From Asterias amurensis (Eukaryota; Echinodermata; Asteroidea; Forcipulatida; Asteriidae): DNA of 64,000 nucleotides. The notes beneath the pieces were generated by a model, which ran no database searches, was not told the origin of the DNA, and worked only from the letters and a program-made list of their open reading frames with translations. Shown in pieces: positions 30,823 through 42,377 of this stretch; position 1 is the stretch's first letter, and each line of letters begins with the position of its first letter. Where the stretch lies: assembly GCF_032118995.1 (NCBI RefSeq), contig NC_092650.1, forward strand, positions 24,438,001 through 24,502,000, read 5' to 3'. The position numbers were made by a program, and so were the translations under genes.

Positions 30823-31385
30823 GGGCGGAAAAATTTCACAGCTTCATAACTTAAATCTTACCTGCAACAAGCCACTAATTTCAACAGATTTACATTCCAT
30901 GGCAGCATACATTTTTCTGCGGTGGGTTTTGATTGTAAGTTATTCTTCACAAATCCGTCATTTTCATGAAATAATGCAGCTCCCAACGTTAAGGAATTCC
31001 CATTTTTGTTCGTACTCTCACAGTCTGCCGCGTGTACGCAAGACGCACGACGCGCAAATTTTTAATTGTGTTGCGTGTAAACGCTGCGCAGTCAAGAGAT
31101 ACGGTGACCAAGAATTCATGCGTCTAAGCTTGCATCATGCGTCTTGTACGCGAATGTATACGCGTACGCACGACAACAGACAACACTGTGAGAAAACGAT
31201 CGAAACGGGAATTTTTTAACGTTGGAAGCTGCACTATTTCACGAAAATGACGGATTTGTGAGGAAAACATGAGGACCAAAACCCACAGCAGAAAAATGTA
31301 TGCCGCCATAGAATGTGAATCTGATGAAATTAGTGGCTTGTTGCAGGTAAGATTTGAGTTATGAAGCTGTGAAAATTTTCCGCCC
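30823..31385. mobile_element. Palindromic MITE with ~185-bp arms
   Basis: Arms 30823-31008 and about 31203-31385 are reverse complements (tip GGGCGGAAAAATTTCACAGC). The loop contains GC-rich CGTACGC motifs and an inner inverted pair CTCACAGT/ACTGTGAG. Each arm includes TTGCAGGTAAG or its complement, a splice-donor-like string. Confidence 0.8.
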
Positions 31386-31420
31386 AAGAAATGTACCCTG
31401 ATGTCCAGGACGTCACTGTA

Positions 31421-31575
31421 AAGGCCGGTTTATAGTCGGACGCGCGGTCGCGCGACGAAAATCTTGCGCGCAATCCTAAGACTGAGGCCTAAAAACCGTG
31501 TCTTTTTATGATCGCGCGTCAAGATTTCCGACGCCCGACCATCGCACGACCGACTACATTGTATAACTCGGCCTT
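31421..31575. mobile_element. Short MITE
   Basis: Ends AAGGCCGGTTTATAGTCGG and CCGACTACATTGTATAACTC then GGCCTT are imperfect inverted repeats. The interior is rich in CGCGCG. Confidence 0.6.
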
Positions 31576-32317
31576 AAGGGATGTACTAGGGATGTACCAG
31601 AACCTAAACGAAAGGACGTACGGAAACCTAAATAGGACGTATGGTAAATGCTCGGGCGTGTAACCAGAATTTAGATTGGTCACTCGATACTCTTGCACCA
31701 GCAGCACTGCCTGTCCCCTCATTACTGGAACGTATGCAAATCTTTATTGTCCGAGAGGCGGTCTGAAGGGCGCACCACGACCATGCCCAGATTAACCTGT
31801 AGCCCTATTGTCCAATTGTGGCACACAAAGGATGGGCATACCAGCCTCCTGACAGAAGAGATAGAGACAGCTTAGAGCCCCGGCACGTGTAACCGCATGT
31901 CGTTGGTTCAACCCGCCAAATTGAATTGAGTGAAGTGTGGAATCTCATGAGTCGTTTTCATCGTATAGTTATTCCCGGGAAATTCCCGGGACCTTTAGTC
32001 GATCTTTTTAAACTACTAAGAAAAGCCCTTTTCACACCATAAGTATTTCCTTGGGTTTGATCGTAAGTGTGAAACGGCCGTGCATATTCCTTTGAAATAG
32101 TACTCCCGGAAGTTACCTATATAAAATGGGATATTGAGAACGGTTGCTGTGGTGACGGTGGGGTTAAAAACTCCAGGGATTTTTTCCGGGGGTTTATGAA
32201 AAATTAGTGCCGCCGATCGCCTGCAATGCTAAAAAGGGGGGGGGGGGGCAATTTTAAGCCATTTTGGTCCATTTCGCGCTATTTTATTTATTTATTTATT
32301 GTTGGTGAGCTTGTTCA

Positions 32318-32655
32318 AGACACTGTACACGTTTAGTAAATAATCAAAATATAAATCAGCATACAGTAACGAGCAACGGAGAGCTGTTGATAGTATAAAA
32401 TATTGCGAGAAATGACTACCTCTGAAGTAACACGGTTTTTGAGAAAGAGGTAAATTCTTACTAAAATATTAAAAGACTTATTACTATCTGAAAGCACACT
32501 ATTGTACAACAAGGGTGTTTTTGCTTTCAGCTTTTGTCATCAATGACCAATTGAGTCAAAATGTTCACTAAGGCTTGTTATTTTTATGCATATGTTGGGA
32601 TACACCAAGTGAGAATACTGGTCATTGACAAATTACCAAACGTGTTCAATGCCTT
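32318..32655. mobile_element. Family R1 element inside unit 1
   Basis: AGACACTGTACACG tip through GTGTTCAATGCCT, homologous to 35151-35519 in unit 2. A TTTAA follows directly, then the Tc1 target TA. Confidence 0.65.
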
Positions 32656-32661
32656 TAACTA

Positions 32662-33802
32662 AACTGCGCCAATAAAGTATCTAAACACTTACAAATGGTC
32701 AGATATATCGGAACCTGAAATAGTATGCCAAAAAATAATTATTCATTTCTATTCACCGTTAATTTCTGCACATTTTGACACATCTTGTGTTGCGCTACGA
32801 TGTTGTTTGGTGGATTTATGGGCACTTGAGTGGCTTAAGGTCGAATTTCAAAAGCCCCTATTCAAGCTAACACGTTGTATTGTGACGAGTAAGATCAGCG
32901 TTTCTTTTGCCCGCCCTTTATAAATGATTTGTTTGTCGCGTTTTGGATAAATCGGTTGCGATGAACATCAGCAATAATTGTCAGTAACCAAGCAAAGGGG
33001 TTAAAGATGGGAGGCATACAACAAAATGGGTTAAGAGCCAGAATCCCTGATTATGGTAAGACAGGGAAAGGTGTTTCAAGATAACAGGAAAGATGGCTCA
33101 ACTGACCAAACAGGAAAGAGGACGGATCGTTGGTTTGATAGAAGCCGTTATGTCGATTCGAGCTGCAGCTCATCAAGTTGGAACGTCACCAGCGACGGTC
33201 AGTAAAAGTGTGGAATGGCTACCAAGCTCAGGGAAATGTGGACAACCTGCCAAGGAGTGGCCGCCCGAGTGTGACTTCTGCAGCAGAAGAAAGTGAACAA
33301 GTCCATCAAGCCTGACACCACTCTCGAGGGATTGCGACGCATCCTGATCAGGAAATGGCAGGGGATTGACCAGGGACAGATCAGATGTCTCGTTTGGAGT
33401 ATGAGAAGACGACTCCTTGCCGTTAACAATGATGGAGGACACACCAAGTATTGAGGACAGGATATCAGCAGTTTTAGAGTTAAAGATACGGCCATAAATT
33501 TCATGGTCAAGTAAACGAAACGAGTTTGTGTCTTTTGTCTTGATTTTGTCCGAGTGTGATGCTTATGTGAGTTCCCTTCTGGAATTGGGGTGAATAGGGG
33601 CTTTTGCAACTTTTGAAATTCGACCTTAAGCCACTCAAGTGTCCATAAATCCACTAAACAACATCGTAGCGCAACACAAGATGTGTCAAAATGTGCAGAA
33701 ATTAACGGTGAATAGAAATGAATAATTATTCTTTGGCATACTAATTCAGGTTCCGATAAATCTGACTATTTGTAAGTGTTTAGATACTTTATTGGCGCAG
33801 TT
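32662..33802. mobile_element. Tc1/mariner internal-deletion derivative
   Basis: Long inverted ends, about 190-210 bp (tip AACTGCGCCAATAAAGTATC and its complement), flanked by TA at 32660-32661 and 33803-33804. The sister unit reads TTTAACTGTTTAGGGTAG at 35519-35536 without any insert. It encodes only the two ends of a transposase. Confidence 0.9.
33093..33454 (+). pseudogene. Tc1-type transposase lacking the catalytic core
   Basis: The ATG at 33093 starts MAQLTKQERGRIVGLIEAVM and SIRAAAHQVGTSPATVS, the first helix-turn-helix of Tc1 transposases. After a one-base shift near 33213 it reads YQAQGNVDNLPRSGRPSVTS, the linker, and then a stop. From 33311 another frame gives the C-terminal tail TLEGLRRILIRKWQGIDQGQ, SMRRRLLAV and GGHTKY, stop at 33454. 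The DDE/D domain (about 200 residues) is gone. Confidence 0.85.
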
Positions 33803-34488
33803 TATTTAGGGTAGAATTCTGTAGACCTCCCCCCCCCCCATCTTTTATGATTTGTGTGAATTTTTCAGTTTTGTGTTAATTTATTGGTTACATTAATTTG
33901 TTCATGTGTGTCCCTCGAGTAAATTAATGTATACCCCACATACACCCCGCCCCCACTCAAGTATCTAAGGAGCTGAATGCACATTCCGATTTTCTCAGGG
34001 GAGCCAAGGGCTGTTTTAGAAACAAAACTCGGATGTAAAATCTCCTCGAAATTGAATATTTGAAGTTGAAATTTAAACATTACTTCCCCGAGAAAACAAA
34101 ACAAGGGTCACTATTAGGAGGCCACATGCACGGAACGAAGACACATGGCTAAAGCGGGGGAAACAATATTTCCCTTCGTCATTTGTAAACGCGTCCATGG
34201 AGCTATACCACCGGGATTAGGCTATTATTTAGAAAGAAAACCACATAGCGCAGCCCCCCCCCCCCCCATTTACCCAAATGGGCGGTATGTATAGTTCTGC
34301 GAGTGAATTATATTATCCAGTGCACTGTTCATTGTTCATTATTCAGAACTGGGCGTACGCCAAATGGAATAATTAGGTACCCATGTGACACGTACAGGCT
34401 GATCAGATGCGGCCTACTGCACACTCATGGACGAAATTTTTAGGTTTCCGTACGTCCTTTCGTTTAGGTTCTGGTACATCCCTACTAG

Positions 34489-36170
34489 AACGTAAACGAA
34501 AGGACGTACGGAAACCTAAATAGGACGTATGGTAAATGCTCGGGCGTGTAACCAGAATTTTGATTGATCACTTGATACTCTTGCACCAGCAGCACTGCCT
34601 GTCCCCTCATTACTGGAACGTATGCAAATCTTTATTGTCCGAGAGGCGGTCTGATGCCCAGATTAACCTGTAGCCCTATTGTCCAGTTGTGGCACACAAA
34701 GGATGGGCATACCAGCCTCCTGACAGAAGAGATAGAGACAGCTTAGAGCCCCGGCACGCGTAACCGCATGACGTTGTTCAACCTCAATTTCATTTATTGA
34801 GTGAAGTGTGGAATCTCATGAGTCGTTTTTACTCTGGTCGGATCTTTTTAAACTACTAAGAAAAGCCATTTTCACACCATAAGTATTTCCTTGGGTTTGA
34901 TCGTAAGTGTGAAACGGCCGTGCATATTCCTTTGAAATAGTACTTCCGGAAGTTACATTGAGATAGTGAGAACGGTTGCTGTGGTGACGGTGGGGTTAAA
35001 AACTCCAGAGATTTTTCCGGGAGTTTATGAAAAATTAGTGCCGCCGATCGCCTGCAATGCTAAAAGGGGGGGGGGGGGGCAATTAAGCCATTTTGGTCCA
35101 TTTCGCGCTATTTTATTTGTTTATTTATTGATTGTTGGTGAGCTTGTTAAAGACACTGTTCACGTTTAGTAAATAATCAAAATATAAATTAGCATACAAA
35201 TTTACTTGGTAACGAGCAATGGAGAGCTGTTGATAGTATAAAACATTACCAGAAATGACTACCTCTGAAGTAACACGGTTTTTGAGAAAGAGGTAAATTC
35301 TTACTAAAATATTAAAAGACTTCTGACCAGAAGCCTTTTATTACTATCTGAAAGCACACTATTGTACAACAAGGGTGTTTTTCTTTCAGATTTTTCTTGT
35401 CATCAATGACCAATTGAGTCAAAATGTTCACACAGGCTTGTTATTTGTATGCATATGTTGGGATACACCAAGTGAGAAAATACTGGTCATTGACAAATTA
35501 CCAAACGTGTTCAATACCTTTAACTGTTTAGGGTAGAATTCTGTAGACCTTCCCCCCATCTTTTATGCTTTGTGTGAATTTTTCAGTTTTGTGTTAATTT
35601 ATTGGTTATATTAATTTCTTCACGTGTGTCCCTCGAGTAAATTAATGTATACCCCACATACACCCCGCCCCCACTCAAGTATCTAAGGAGCTGAATGCAC
35701 ATTCCGATTTTCTCAGGGGAGTCAAGGGCTGTTTTAGAAACAAAACTCGGATGTAAAATCTCCTCGAAATTGAATATTTGAAGTTGAAATTTAAACATTA
35801 CTTCCCCGAGAAAACAACAAGGGTCACTTTTAAGAGGCCACATGCACGGAACGAACACACATGGCTAAAGCGGGGGAAACAATATTTCCCTTCGCCATTT
35901 GTAAACGCGTCCATTGAGCTATACCACCGGGATTAGGCTATTATTTAGAAAAAAAACCACATAGCGCAGCCCCCCCCCCCTCATTTACCCAAATGGGCGG
36001 TGTGCACTGTTCATTGCTCATTATTCAGAACTGGGCGTATGCCAAATAGAATAATTAGGTACCCATGTGACACGTACAGGCTTATCAGATGCGGCCTACT
36101 GCACACTCATGGAGGAAATTTTTAGGTTTCCGTACGTCCTTTCGTTTACGTTCTGGTACATCCCTACTAG
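34489..36170. mobile_element. Transposon-like unit, copy 2 (tandem, without Tc1)
   Basis: Abuts copy 1 head to tail. Ends with CGTACGTCCTTTCGTTTACG then TTCTGGTACATCCCTACTAG. Contains an R1 element at 35151-35519, a G-run near 35067 and a C-run near 35971. A short minus-strand frame at 35583-35858 (and 33865-34104 in copy 1) is preserved but matches no known protein. Confidence 0.75.
35151..35519. mobile_element. Family R1 element inside unit 2
   Basis: AGACACTGTTCACG through GTGTTCAATACCT, flanked by TTAA at 35147-35150 and 35520-35523. Confidence 0.7.
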
Positions 36171-36179
36171 GTTTCTAGC

Positions 36180-36540
36180 ATGAAACGCTACCTAAGCGAA
36201 CGTATGACTTATAATATGACGTATAACGTAAGCTGCACTGAAACTGCCTTGATAAGTAACCAGCCCAAACTCCCATTCATTATTGGTTCTGGGATTGACG
36301 ATTGACAAACGATCTGCCCAGTGCACATTGCATGCATTGTCCGCTTGACTAAACACTGGCGCTACCTATAAGCGAACGTTATGATGACCTATAATATGAC
36401 GTATAACGTAAGTTGCACTGACCACACTAACGTTGTCGAGTAGTAACTGGCCATTAACTCCTTTTAAATGGCTCTCAGATTAGCGCGCTGGGAACTTGCA
36501 ATCTGCTGCCCGGCGCACATTGTCCACTTGACAATAAGCC
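36180..36540. repeat. Two tandem ~180-bp units
   Basis: Each contains ATAATATGACGTATAACGTA followed by AGYTGCACTGA, and a TGCCCRGYGCACATTG stretch. Non-coding. Confidence 0.7.
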
Positions 36541-36854
36541 AGAATGTAACTTCAACTAGCATAGGTATAAATGTAGAAACAAAAGTGATTTAAAGGTTGG
36601 TTCACTGTGAAACCAAACTTGAAGGTGGTCAAATCTTTCAATCTTGGCCTTTGAAGAAAATGTGCTTCTTTCTTGAATTGTTAAGTAATGTGGTCATAGT
36701 GTTTGCTTATAAAAGCAATAGTTTTGTAACAAAAGACCAAAAACTCTTACAATTATTTAACACTACTGAACAAAAAAAATATTTTGTTCATGTGTATGTA
36801 TCACTTCAGTTTGAAATTTCATACTACTCTTATATTGTGTGACATAAATTTTAC

Positions 36855-37085
36855 CTCACTTCCCCACCCTTGATATTGTCCTTTGTGTTTCCATCTTTTT
36901 GTGGTCAAGCCAGTCCCTTCCCTTCAACCCCCTTTTGTCCCCCTATTCACTGTTTACCCCTTGCTTTATCGGTATGCTTTCTAACCCCAATCATGTATTT
37001 CCACTTCACTGCTTATGTTTCACCTAGTTACCTGTTCATGTTTGTTGTGTTGTCATTTAGCCTTCGAGAAAGACTCTGCTAGAAG
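36855..37085. repeat. Penelope-like 3'-region fragment
   Basis: Reverse complement of about 17567-17780 (shared CAAGCCAGTCCCTTCCCTT and TTACCTGTTCATGTTTGTTG), ending in TTCGAGAAAGACTCTGCTAG, the hammerhead-like terminus cut short. No coding part retained. Confidence 0.75.
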
Positions 37086-37089
37086 AAAT

Positions 37090-37895
37090 CTTTACGTTGT
37101 AAATTCAGTTTTTGAAAAATTTTTGAGAAAAAAAAACAAAATGCGAGAAAGTCACGTTTGTGACACCTGCTCCCCTCTACATTAAACATAGAACTTGATA
37201 TTTCCATGAGAACCAATGTGTCAATCCAGATAGGAAGGACATCAGGAAAGTATGGAACTTACAATAAACATGATGTTATCGGCTTTTCACTATTTTCTCG
37301 TGACCCAGATGACCGATCCAACTCAAACTTCCCAGGTTTTTATGTTTGTGGTGGATTTATCACTGCTTATCACTGCTAGTAACTGTTTTGTTAGCACAAA
37401 AAAACAAAACAAAAACCAATTCTGCACAAAAAAATGAATGAAATTGAGTAAGCACATGTATTTAATAACAGAAGTTACATCCACATCCCTGGTAAGGTAT
37501 AAATTTATCCCTTTAAATAGTGTCATCAAACGAGTTAAGGTTTTGTTATTTCCTGTCATATATTACTTAGCGCTGGTAAAAAAAATCTGCATAAATCGAC
37601 TGCATTTTTTCAAAATGTATTATCAAACACAAGTGTTAAGTCAGAAATAAACAAGTTTTTTTTCTTCTCAGTCATGGCAAAGCCCCTGCGATGTACCTCT
37701 CTCAGCCATTTTTTTTAATTGCTCCTTACGTAAAGCCCTCATTCTGGGGCCCAATTTGCCCTTTATTAGAGTAATACCAAACAATGTAATACCTACAATG
37801 TGATACCTACTAGTACAAAACGAAAGTGTAAGGCCGCCAGGGCTAGATAATACCATGGCTCTTAACAAAATATTACCTTTGTATTACAACTCCCA
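37090..37895. other. No recognisable gene
   Basis: AT-rich DNA; frames of 60-80 codons on both strands match nothing I know. Confidence 0.4.
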
Positions 37896-38047
37896 TAGAC
37901 CTTATCGCAAATACCAATGCGCAAGCGCAGTCTGTTGAATGAGGTGCATTGTGGGATAAATATGGATTAAATTTGGATACCAGCAAGATCACAATGCACC
38001 TAATTCCAAGCTTTACGCGCGCGCCCCGGTATTTGCGAAAAGGTCTA
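37896..38047. mobile_element. Short MITE
   Basis: Ends TAGACCTTATCGCAAATACC and GGTATTTGCGAAAAGGTCTA are inverted repeats about 150 bp apart. The centre repeats GGTGCATTGTGGGAT and its complement ATCACAATGCACC. Confidence 0.75.
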
Positions 38048-39004
38048 TTGCGTCTATACGTACGCGCGCGCACAACACACACATAGCCCGAGCAGCATTT
38101 GATTTAACAGAAACATAGAAATCTTCAAGTCTGCCATGAGATTTTTTTTGGACAACATTTTGATGAAGACGACTCACCTGGACCCCATAGTCAAAACGTT
38201 TTTGTTAAGCTTCTGAAACTTCATAGTGACCAAAAGCCCAAGTTTAAGTGGAGCAGGAGAGTGTTGTAATTAGAGAAGATGAGAGCTGAATATGGGCATA
38301 TAGCTATTTAATTTAAACTTAAAAGTTGTAATAATATTATGAACAACATTCTATTGAAATTGTTTTCAAAATTACTTCCTCTGATTTTATGAACATGAAA
38401 GCCTTAATGATCGAGGCATTCATTTCTGAGAAAAAAATGCTTTATATCTTTAAAAAAGCTTGCTTTACTGATTCAAAACGGTTTTATACAAACGGTTTTA
38501 CTTTATCCTCAGCATAAAATAAACAGTTTTCTTTAAAAGCCGTTTGAGTTTTTGTGTATTGTTTCTGTTGTGAACACTGCGTCTTTTTAGGGTTTCAGTG
38601 ATGTCTTTCATTGGGACTTTATCATTTATCCTGTGAGGAACATTCATAAACACCGTCATTTCTTCAGACAAGCCTTTACTTCTATGTCCAAGCTTCTATG
38701 CTCTGGAGCTACCTTGAAAAATGATCAGTACTTACTTTTTGGGGGTATTTTTTGTCTCCTTTTTATTCATATGGAAGTAAGTAAGTGCTAACAAGAAAAG
38801 GATTACTTTTCATTAAAAGTAGATACTTTTAGCATTTTACTAAATACTTTCCGGTAAAAGCTTTTACTTCCTTTTATTCTATAAAATAATATACTAGTTT
38901 GTATTCATACGACCCAATGCCAAACAAATTATGTTCGTCTCAGTTTTGGCATGTAAAACGTACTGGTTAATACATACATTGCTAAAATAATTTTCGTCTC
39001 AGGG
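38048..39004. other. No recognisable gene
   Basis: AT-rich; likely intergenic or the 3' side of the matrix-like gene. I looked for its missing last exon here and found none. Confidence 0.4.
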
Positions 39005-39215
39005 TCTGTGCGATAACGTGAACGGGACGATACGTATAACCTAAAATGGACGTATGGTAACGTTTGGGCAATGTAACCTGAATTTTGATTGGTCACCCGA
39101 TATTCTTACACCAGGAGCCGCACTGCCTTTCCCCTAATTACTGGAACGTATGCAAATCTTTATTGTCTGAGAGGAGAGCGTCGGAAGGGCACACCACGAC
39201 CATGCCTTTAAGTTC
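39005..39215. repeat. Truncated copy of the 31.6-kb transposon-like unit
   Basis: Matches the start of units 1 and 2 (GGACGTATGGTAA, ACTGGAACGTATGCAAATCT then TTATTGTC) and stops after about 200 bp. Confidence 0.65.
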
Positions 39216-39459
39216 ACTAAGAGGAATCTGTTTAATAGCCCCATCATACACTCAATGTCGGCACTATGATATATACCGACTTTCTTTTCTAAAATGTGTG
39301 AACAATATTATTTTGTCAATGAATTGAGGCAGTATTTGAACTTTTGAAGTGTTTGTTTCAGTCGCAGCTTGTAGTCTGTAACTTATTGCAATGGAAACAA
39401 AGAGTTTGACATGAAAACGTGTGCTGGGCTAGCCACCGTCATACGTACCCTGCTACTAC

Positions 39460-39624
39460 CTCTCCATCGATAGAGAAGTAGTTCGTAGTGGCCGTTGTTG
39501 TCAGGTCACTCCATGGAGAGGATACAAGGTGCTTCTTGGCGAACCAGCTCGTAATGTCTGAGTCTACTCCATTGAAAATCAATTCAGCTTTGATCCCAGT
39601 GTGGTCATACAAGGACAGCTTGAC
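39460..39624 (-). CDS. Matrix-like secreted protein gene, exon c
   Basis: The acceptor TCTCTGTCCACAG precedes GTCAAGCTG. The 55-codon frame reads VKLSLYDHTGIKAELIFNGV, then DSDITSWFAKKHLVSSPWSD and TTNYFSIDGE. It follows exon b in phase 0 (...NIKQ|VKLS). The donor is either GAG|GTAGTA (end 39460) or AGG|GTACGT (end 39449). Motifs LIFNG-x-x-SD, SSPW-x-DL and NxFSI match an extracellular protein family I remember from marine invertebrates but cannot name. The final exon was not found. Confidence 0.65.
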
Positions 39625-40072
39625 CTGTGGACAGAGATTCAAAGAATTGTTTTACAGTATTGTATCATCGAAACAACAACATTCTGCGTAGACCCCACTG
39701 AAAGCCACGTCCACTTCACACAAGCTGGCCGATTTTTGTGCAGAGAGTTTTCAGTGTAGTCATGAATTTTGGTGATATTGATTAAAAACTGCATTGAATT
39801 TGACCGTTTGACCGGAGCAAACATTTAGTCATTAACACCAGCTCAAACGGTGTGAATTGTCAGTCCGTTATAACTAAAAAAAATAAATATATATATATAC
39901 TTATATATATGTGACCAGGGTTAATAAGGCGAGGTGAAACGGCTTGTACTTTTTGTCCGAAGGTTCTTTATAAACTGCACTTGAGAGGAATAAAACGAGA
40001 CATGTTTACTTGTGAGTCCTCTACTGTGTGTGTTTTTATAATATTGACAAAATAGGAACACCGCCAATATAG

Positions 40073-40144
40073 GGCTAGATAGCTCAGTTGGTAGAGCGCC
40101 GGCACGTTAATCCGGATGTCGTTGGTTCGAATCCCACTCTAGTC
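40073..40144 (+). ncRNA. tRNA-like head, copy 1
   Basis: The 7-bp acceptor stem GGCTAGA/TCTAGTC, the D-arm GCTCAGTTGGTAGAGC and the B box GGTTCGAATCC are intact. The anticodon region CCGGCACGTTAATCCGG lacks U33 before a triplet and pairs imperfectly, so this is not a functional tRNA. It resembles a tRNA-Thr-like ancestor with a mutated anticodon loop. Confidence 0.6.
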
Positions 40145-40384
40145 AATTCTTTGTTCAACCCTAAAATCATTTCAAAAATTTACCCAGACAGTTTCCCTTG
40201 TGGTTTATATTGATATCTGAAACAAAAAGTCGCATCCCCTTAAGGTGATCCCCTGGCTGCCGCTTCCCAGGTTGTATCGTAATTTGGGTGTGATCCCTGG
40301 CTACACGGCAGTTAACGGTTGTATAGCTTCTGACTGGCACCCCCGAACAAAGATATTGACAAAATAGAGACACCACCAATATAG

Positions 40385-40456
40385 GGCTAGATAGCTCAGT
40401 TGGTAGAGCGCCGGCACGTTAATCCGGAGGTCGTTGGTTCGAATCCCACTCTAGTC
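40385..40456 (+). ncRNA. tRNA-like head, copy 2
   Basis: Identical in structure to copy 1 except CGGAGG for CGGATG after the anticodon arm. Same defective anticodon loop, so it shares ancestry as a SINE head rather than being an independent tRNA. Confidence 0.6.
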
Positions 40457-40908
40457 AATTCTTTGATCAACCCCAAAATCATTTCAAAAATGTACCCAGT
40501 CAGTTTCCCTTGTTGTTTATATTAATATTTACAAAAGTAACATTTTATCTAAAGGAAAACAATACTTAAACAGTTCGGCGTCTCCCGCCATTGGCTATAA
40601 GAAACAATATTTAAACATCTCGGCGTCTCCCGCCATTTGCTATGTTCAGTATATCCGATCGGCCAACAATTTTGGGCCGCACTTAATTACAAAATCAATG
40701 TAGAATACATGTTTTATAAAAAGAAAGCTTCGAGATACTTGATTTAAAGATAATAATAAATGTTCCATAATAATGTTGAATGCACTTGGTGAATATAGAA
40801 GGAAAATATAAAGAAGTAATGACCTGTATTGGAGAGGAATAAAACGAGACATTTGATGTGAGTCCTCTACTGTGTGTGTGTTTCGTCGGTGAGGGCGTAT
40901 GGAGTGGA

Positions 40909-41040
40909 ACTAAATTATGCATAACAAAAAATAGGTGTGTGTGTGTGTGGGGGGGGGGGGTGCTCTGATCCGTCACATTATATATATTTCCTTGACATAA
41001 AAAAGAGATCAGTAATCCATACAATGATGGCAAGTGCGTA
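40909..41040. repeat. Direct repeat, left copy (paired with 44022-44150)
   Basis: AATTATGCATAACAAAAAAT through GATGGCAAGTGCGTA is repeated at 44022-44150, including a GT/G microsatellite at 40935-40960. The 3 kb between may be an insertion or part of a duplication; lengths and content do not support an LTR element. Confidence 0.75.
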
Positions 41041-41524
41041 CACTCTAAAAAAGAAGTGTAAAAACTTGCTGAGTAAATGTGCTGGGTACGAAAGTTGAAT
41101 ACCTTCTTACGCAATGTTGGGCAACGAGGCGATTTGGCTTGTGCCCTCGAGAAGGTAACTTGTACCTTTTTAAGTTGCATAAAAAAAATAGCCAGTGAAA
41201 GCAACTTGTGTGTACAAAAACACATTTTCCTCGTCATAGGGTCAAGTTTACCTTGCGACGTACTAAAAAATGCTCTTTTTGTGGTAAAATGTTGCACGTA
41301 ATTTAGCCTTGATCAAGGCGCTACAGCCAGCCGCGATCGGCAACTATCCCAGTCCCCATCACTGAATTCCGCCAGCGCACCCCCATACATAACACAGTGC
41401 ATATAATACGTGTACAGCGTATGTACACATACGTACTGTACATGTACATGTACCATCTGTATACGGTACACTTACGGTACATGGGTACCTCCCAAGTTGC
41501 GCCTTGATGGTTTTGTATCTGCCA

Positions 41525-41605
41525 AAATTTAGGGCGGAGCTCATTATGCTAATGTATACTAACAACCCGTTCTCATTGGTTGTTGGTTGACCTATAAACT
41601 CTCGC
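41525..41605 (+). promoter_or_regulatory. Promoter-like cluster
   Basis: In order on the plus strand: GGGCGGAGC, ATTATGCTAAT (octamer-like), inverted CCAAT (CATTGG) and CCTATAAAC (TATA-like), spaced like a pol II promoter. No confident downstream coding region; a pyrimidine-rich frame follows. Could drive a repeat or antisense RNA. Confidence 0.25.
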
Positions 41606-42377
41606 TGCGATGTCAATCACAACGTTGTTCTGCAAGCACTCGCACACATGTTCTTCACCCTATTTTTTTTTCAAAAAAATGTTTATAATTCATATTCTAC
41701 AACTCCCCCCCCATAATTGTTTTCATGTTTTTCCCCCTTTTATCTTACGCACGCGTCGCGCACATTCATACGCTACTTATCTACCTAATGGTAAATATAC
41801 GCACACACATCTCACGCGCGCGCCCTATAAACAAACGCACATACGCTTTTCAAATAATTTTTACTTTTCAATTATCATCAATTAGTCATGGTCATCTTTC
41901 CGTTTCTCTGTCTTGTATCACCTTATCTCAGTCGTCCATGGTAAGCCCATCACAATTGTTTTTATTTATTTTTACGTTATTATTTTTCAAACATTTGTTG
42001 GCGTTCGTTCACTGCAAAAACGTTGGTCAAATCATTTGTTGGGCAAAGTAACTTCAACAATTATTGGTCGATAATTGCCCAACAAAACAAATAATTGGTC
42101 TTGTTGGGCAAACATTTTGTTTGCCCATTCTTTGTTTAAAAAGCGGAACAAAAGTTGGGCAAGTGTTGGGAAAATATTTCGTAATCTGAATTCATCATAA
42201 CTGTTGGTTACACTTTTGCTTATTTAATGGGCAACTTTTTGGTAATTTTAATTAATCTCGATTGTTGGTTAAAATTATGCACATTAGTTGGTCAAAATCG
42301 TCCGATCATGCGCACTACGATTAAAGAGTTGCCAAAAAGTTGGGCATTAAACAGTAGAACAAAGATATTTTCCAACA

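Larger units (their letters stand above)
31586..34488. mobile_element. Transposon-like unit, copy 1 (with nested Tc1 insertion)
   Basis: Terminal inverted repeats GGGATGTACCAGAACCTAAA and the complement at 34441-34488 (about 45 bp). It shares its whole body with the next unit at 34489-36170. Internally it holds an R1 element (about 32318-32655) and a Tc1 deletion derivative (32662-33802). A tRNA-like scrap lies near 31873. No own transposase recognised. Confidence 0.75.
40043..40530 (+). mobile_element. tRNA-derived SINE-like unit, ~1.6 tandem copies of 312 bp
   Basis: ATATTGACAAAATAGRRACA starts unit 1 at 40043 and unit 2 at about 40355. Each has a tRNA-like head with pol III A and B boxes, then a unique body ending CTGACTGGCACCCCCGAAC in unit 1. 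A tandem arrangement is unusual for retroposed SINEs. Degraded heads recur near 31873 and 34745. Confidence 0.65.

Noticed and set aside
33865..34104. Minus-strand frame conserved at 35583-35858
   Set aside because: Conservation is expected from the tandem duplication; about as many replacement as silent changes seen by eye and no known family.
40073..40144. Functional tRNA-Asn(GTT) or tRNA-Thr
   Set aside because: The anticodon loop lacks U33 and the stem has a mismatch; part of a tandem SINE-like unit.
40695..41297. 200-codon minus-strand open frame
   Set aside because: Spans a GT/G microsatellite and half of a direct repeat; low-complexity translation (PPPHTHTHL) and no domain.
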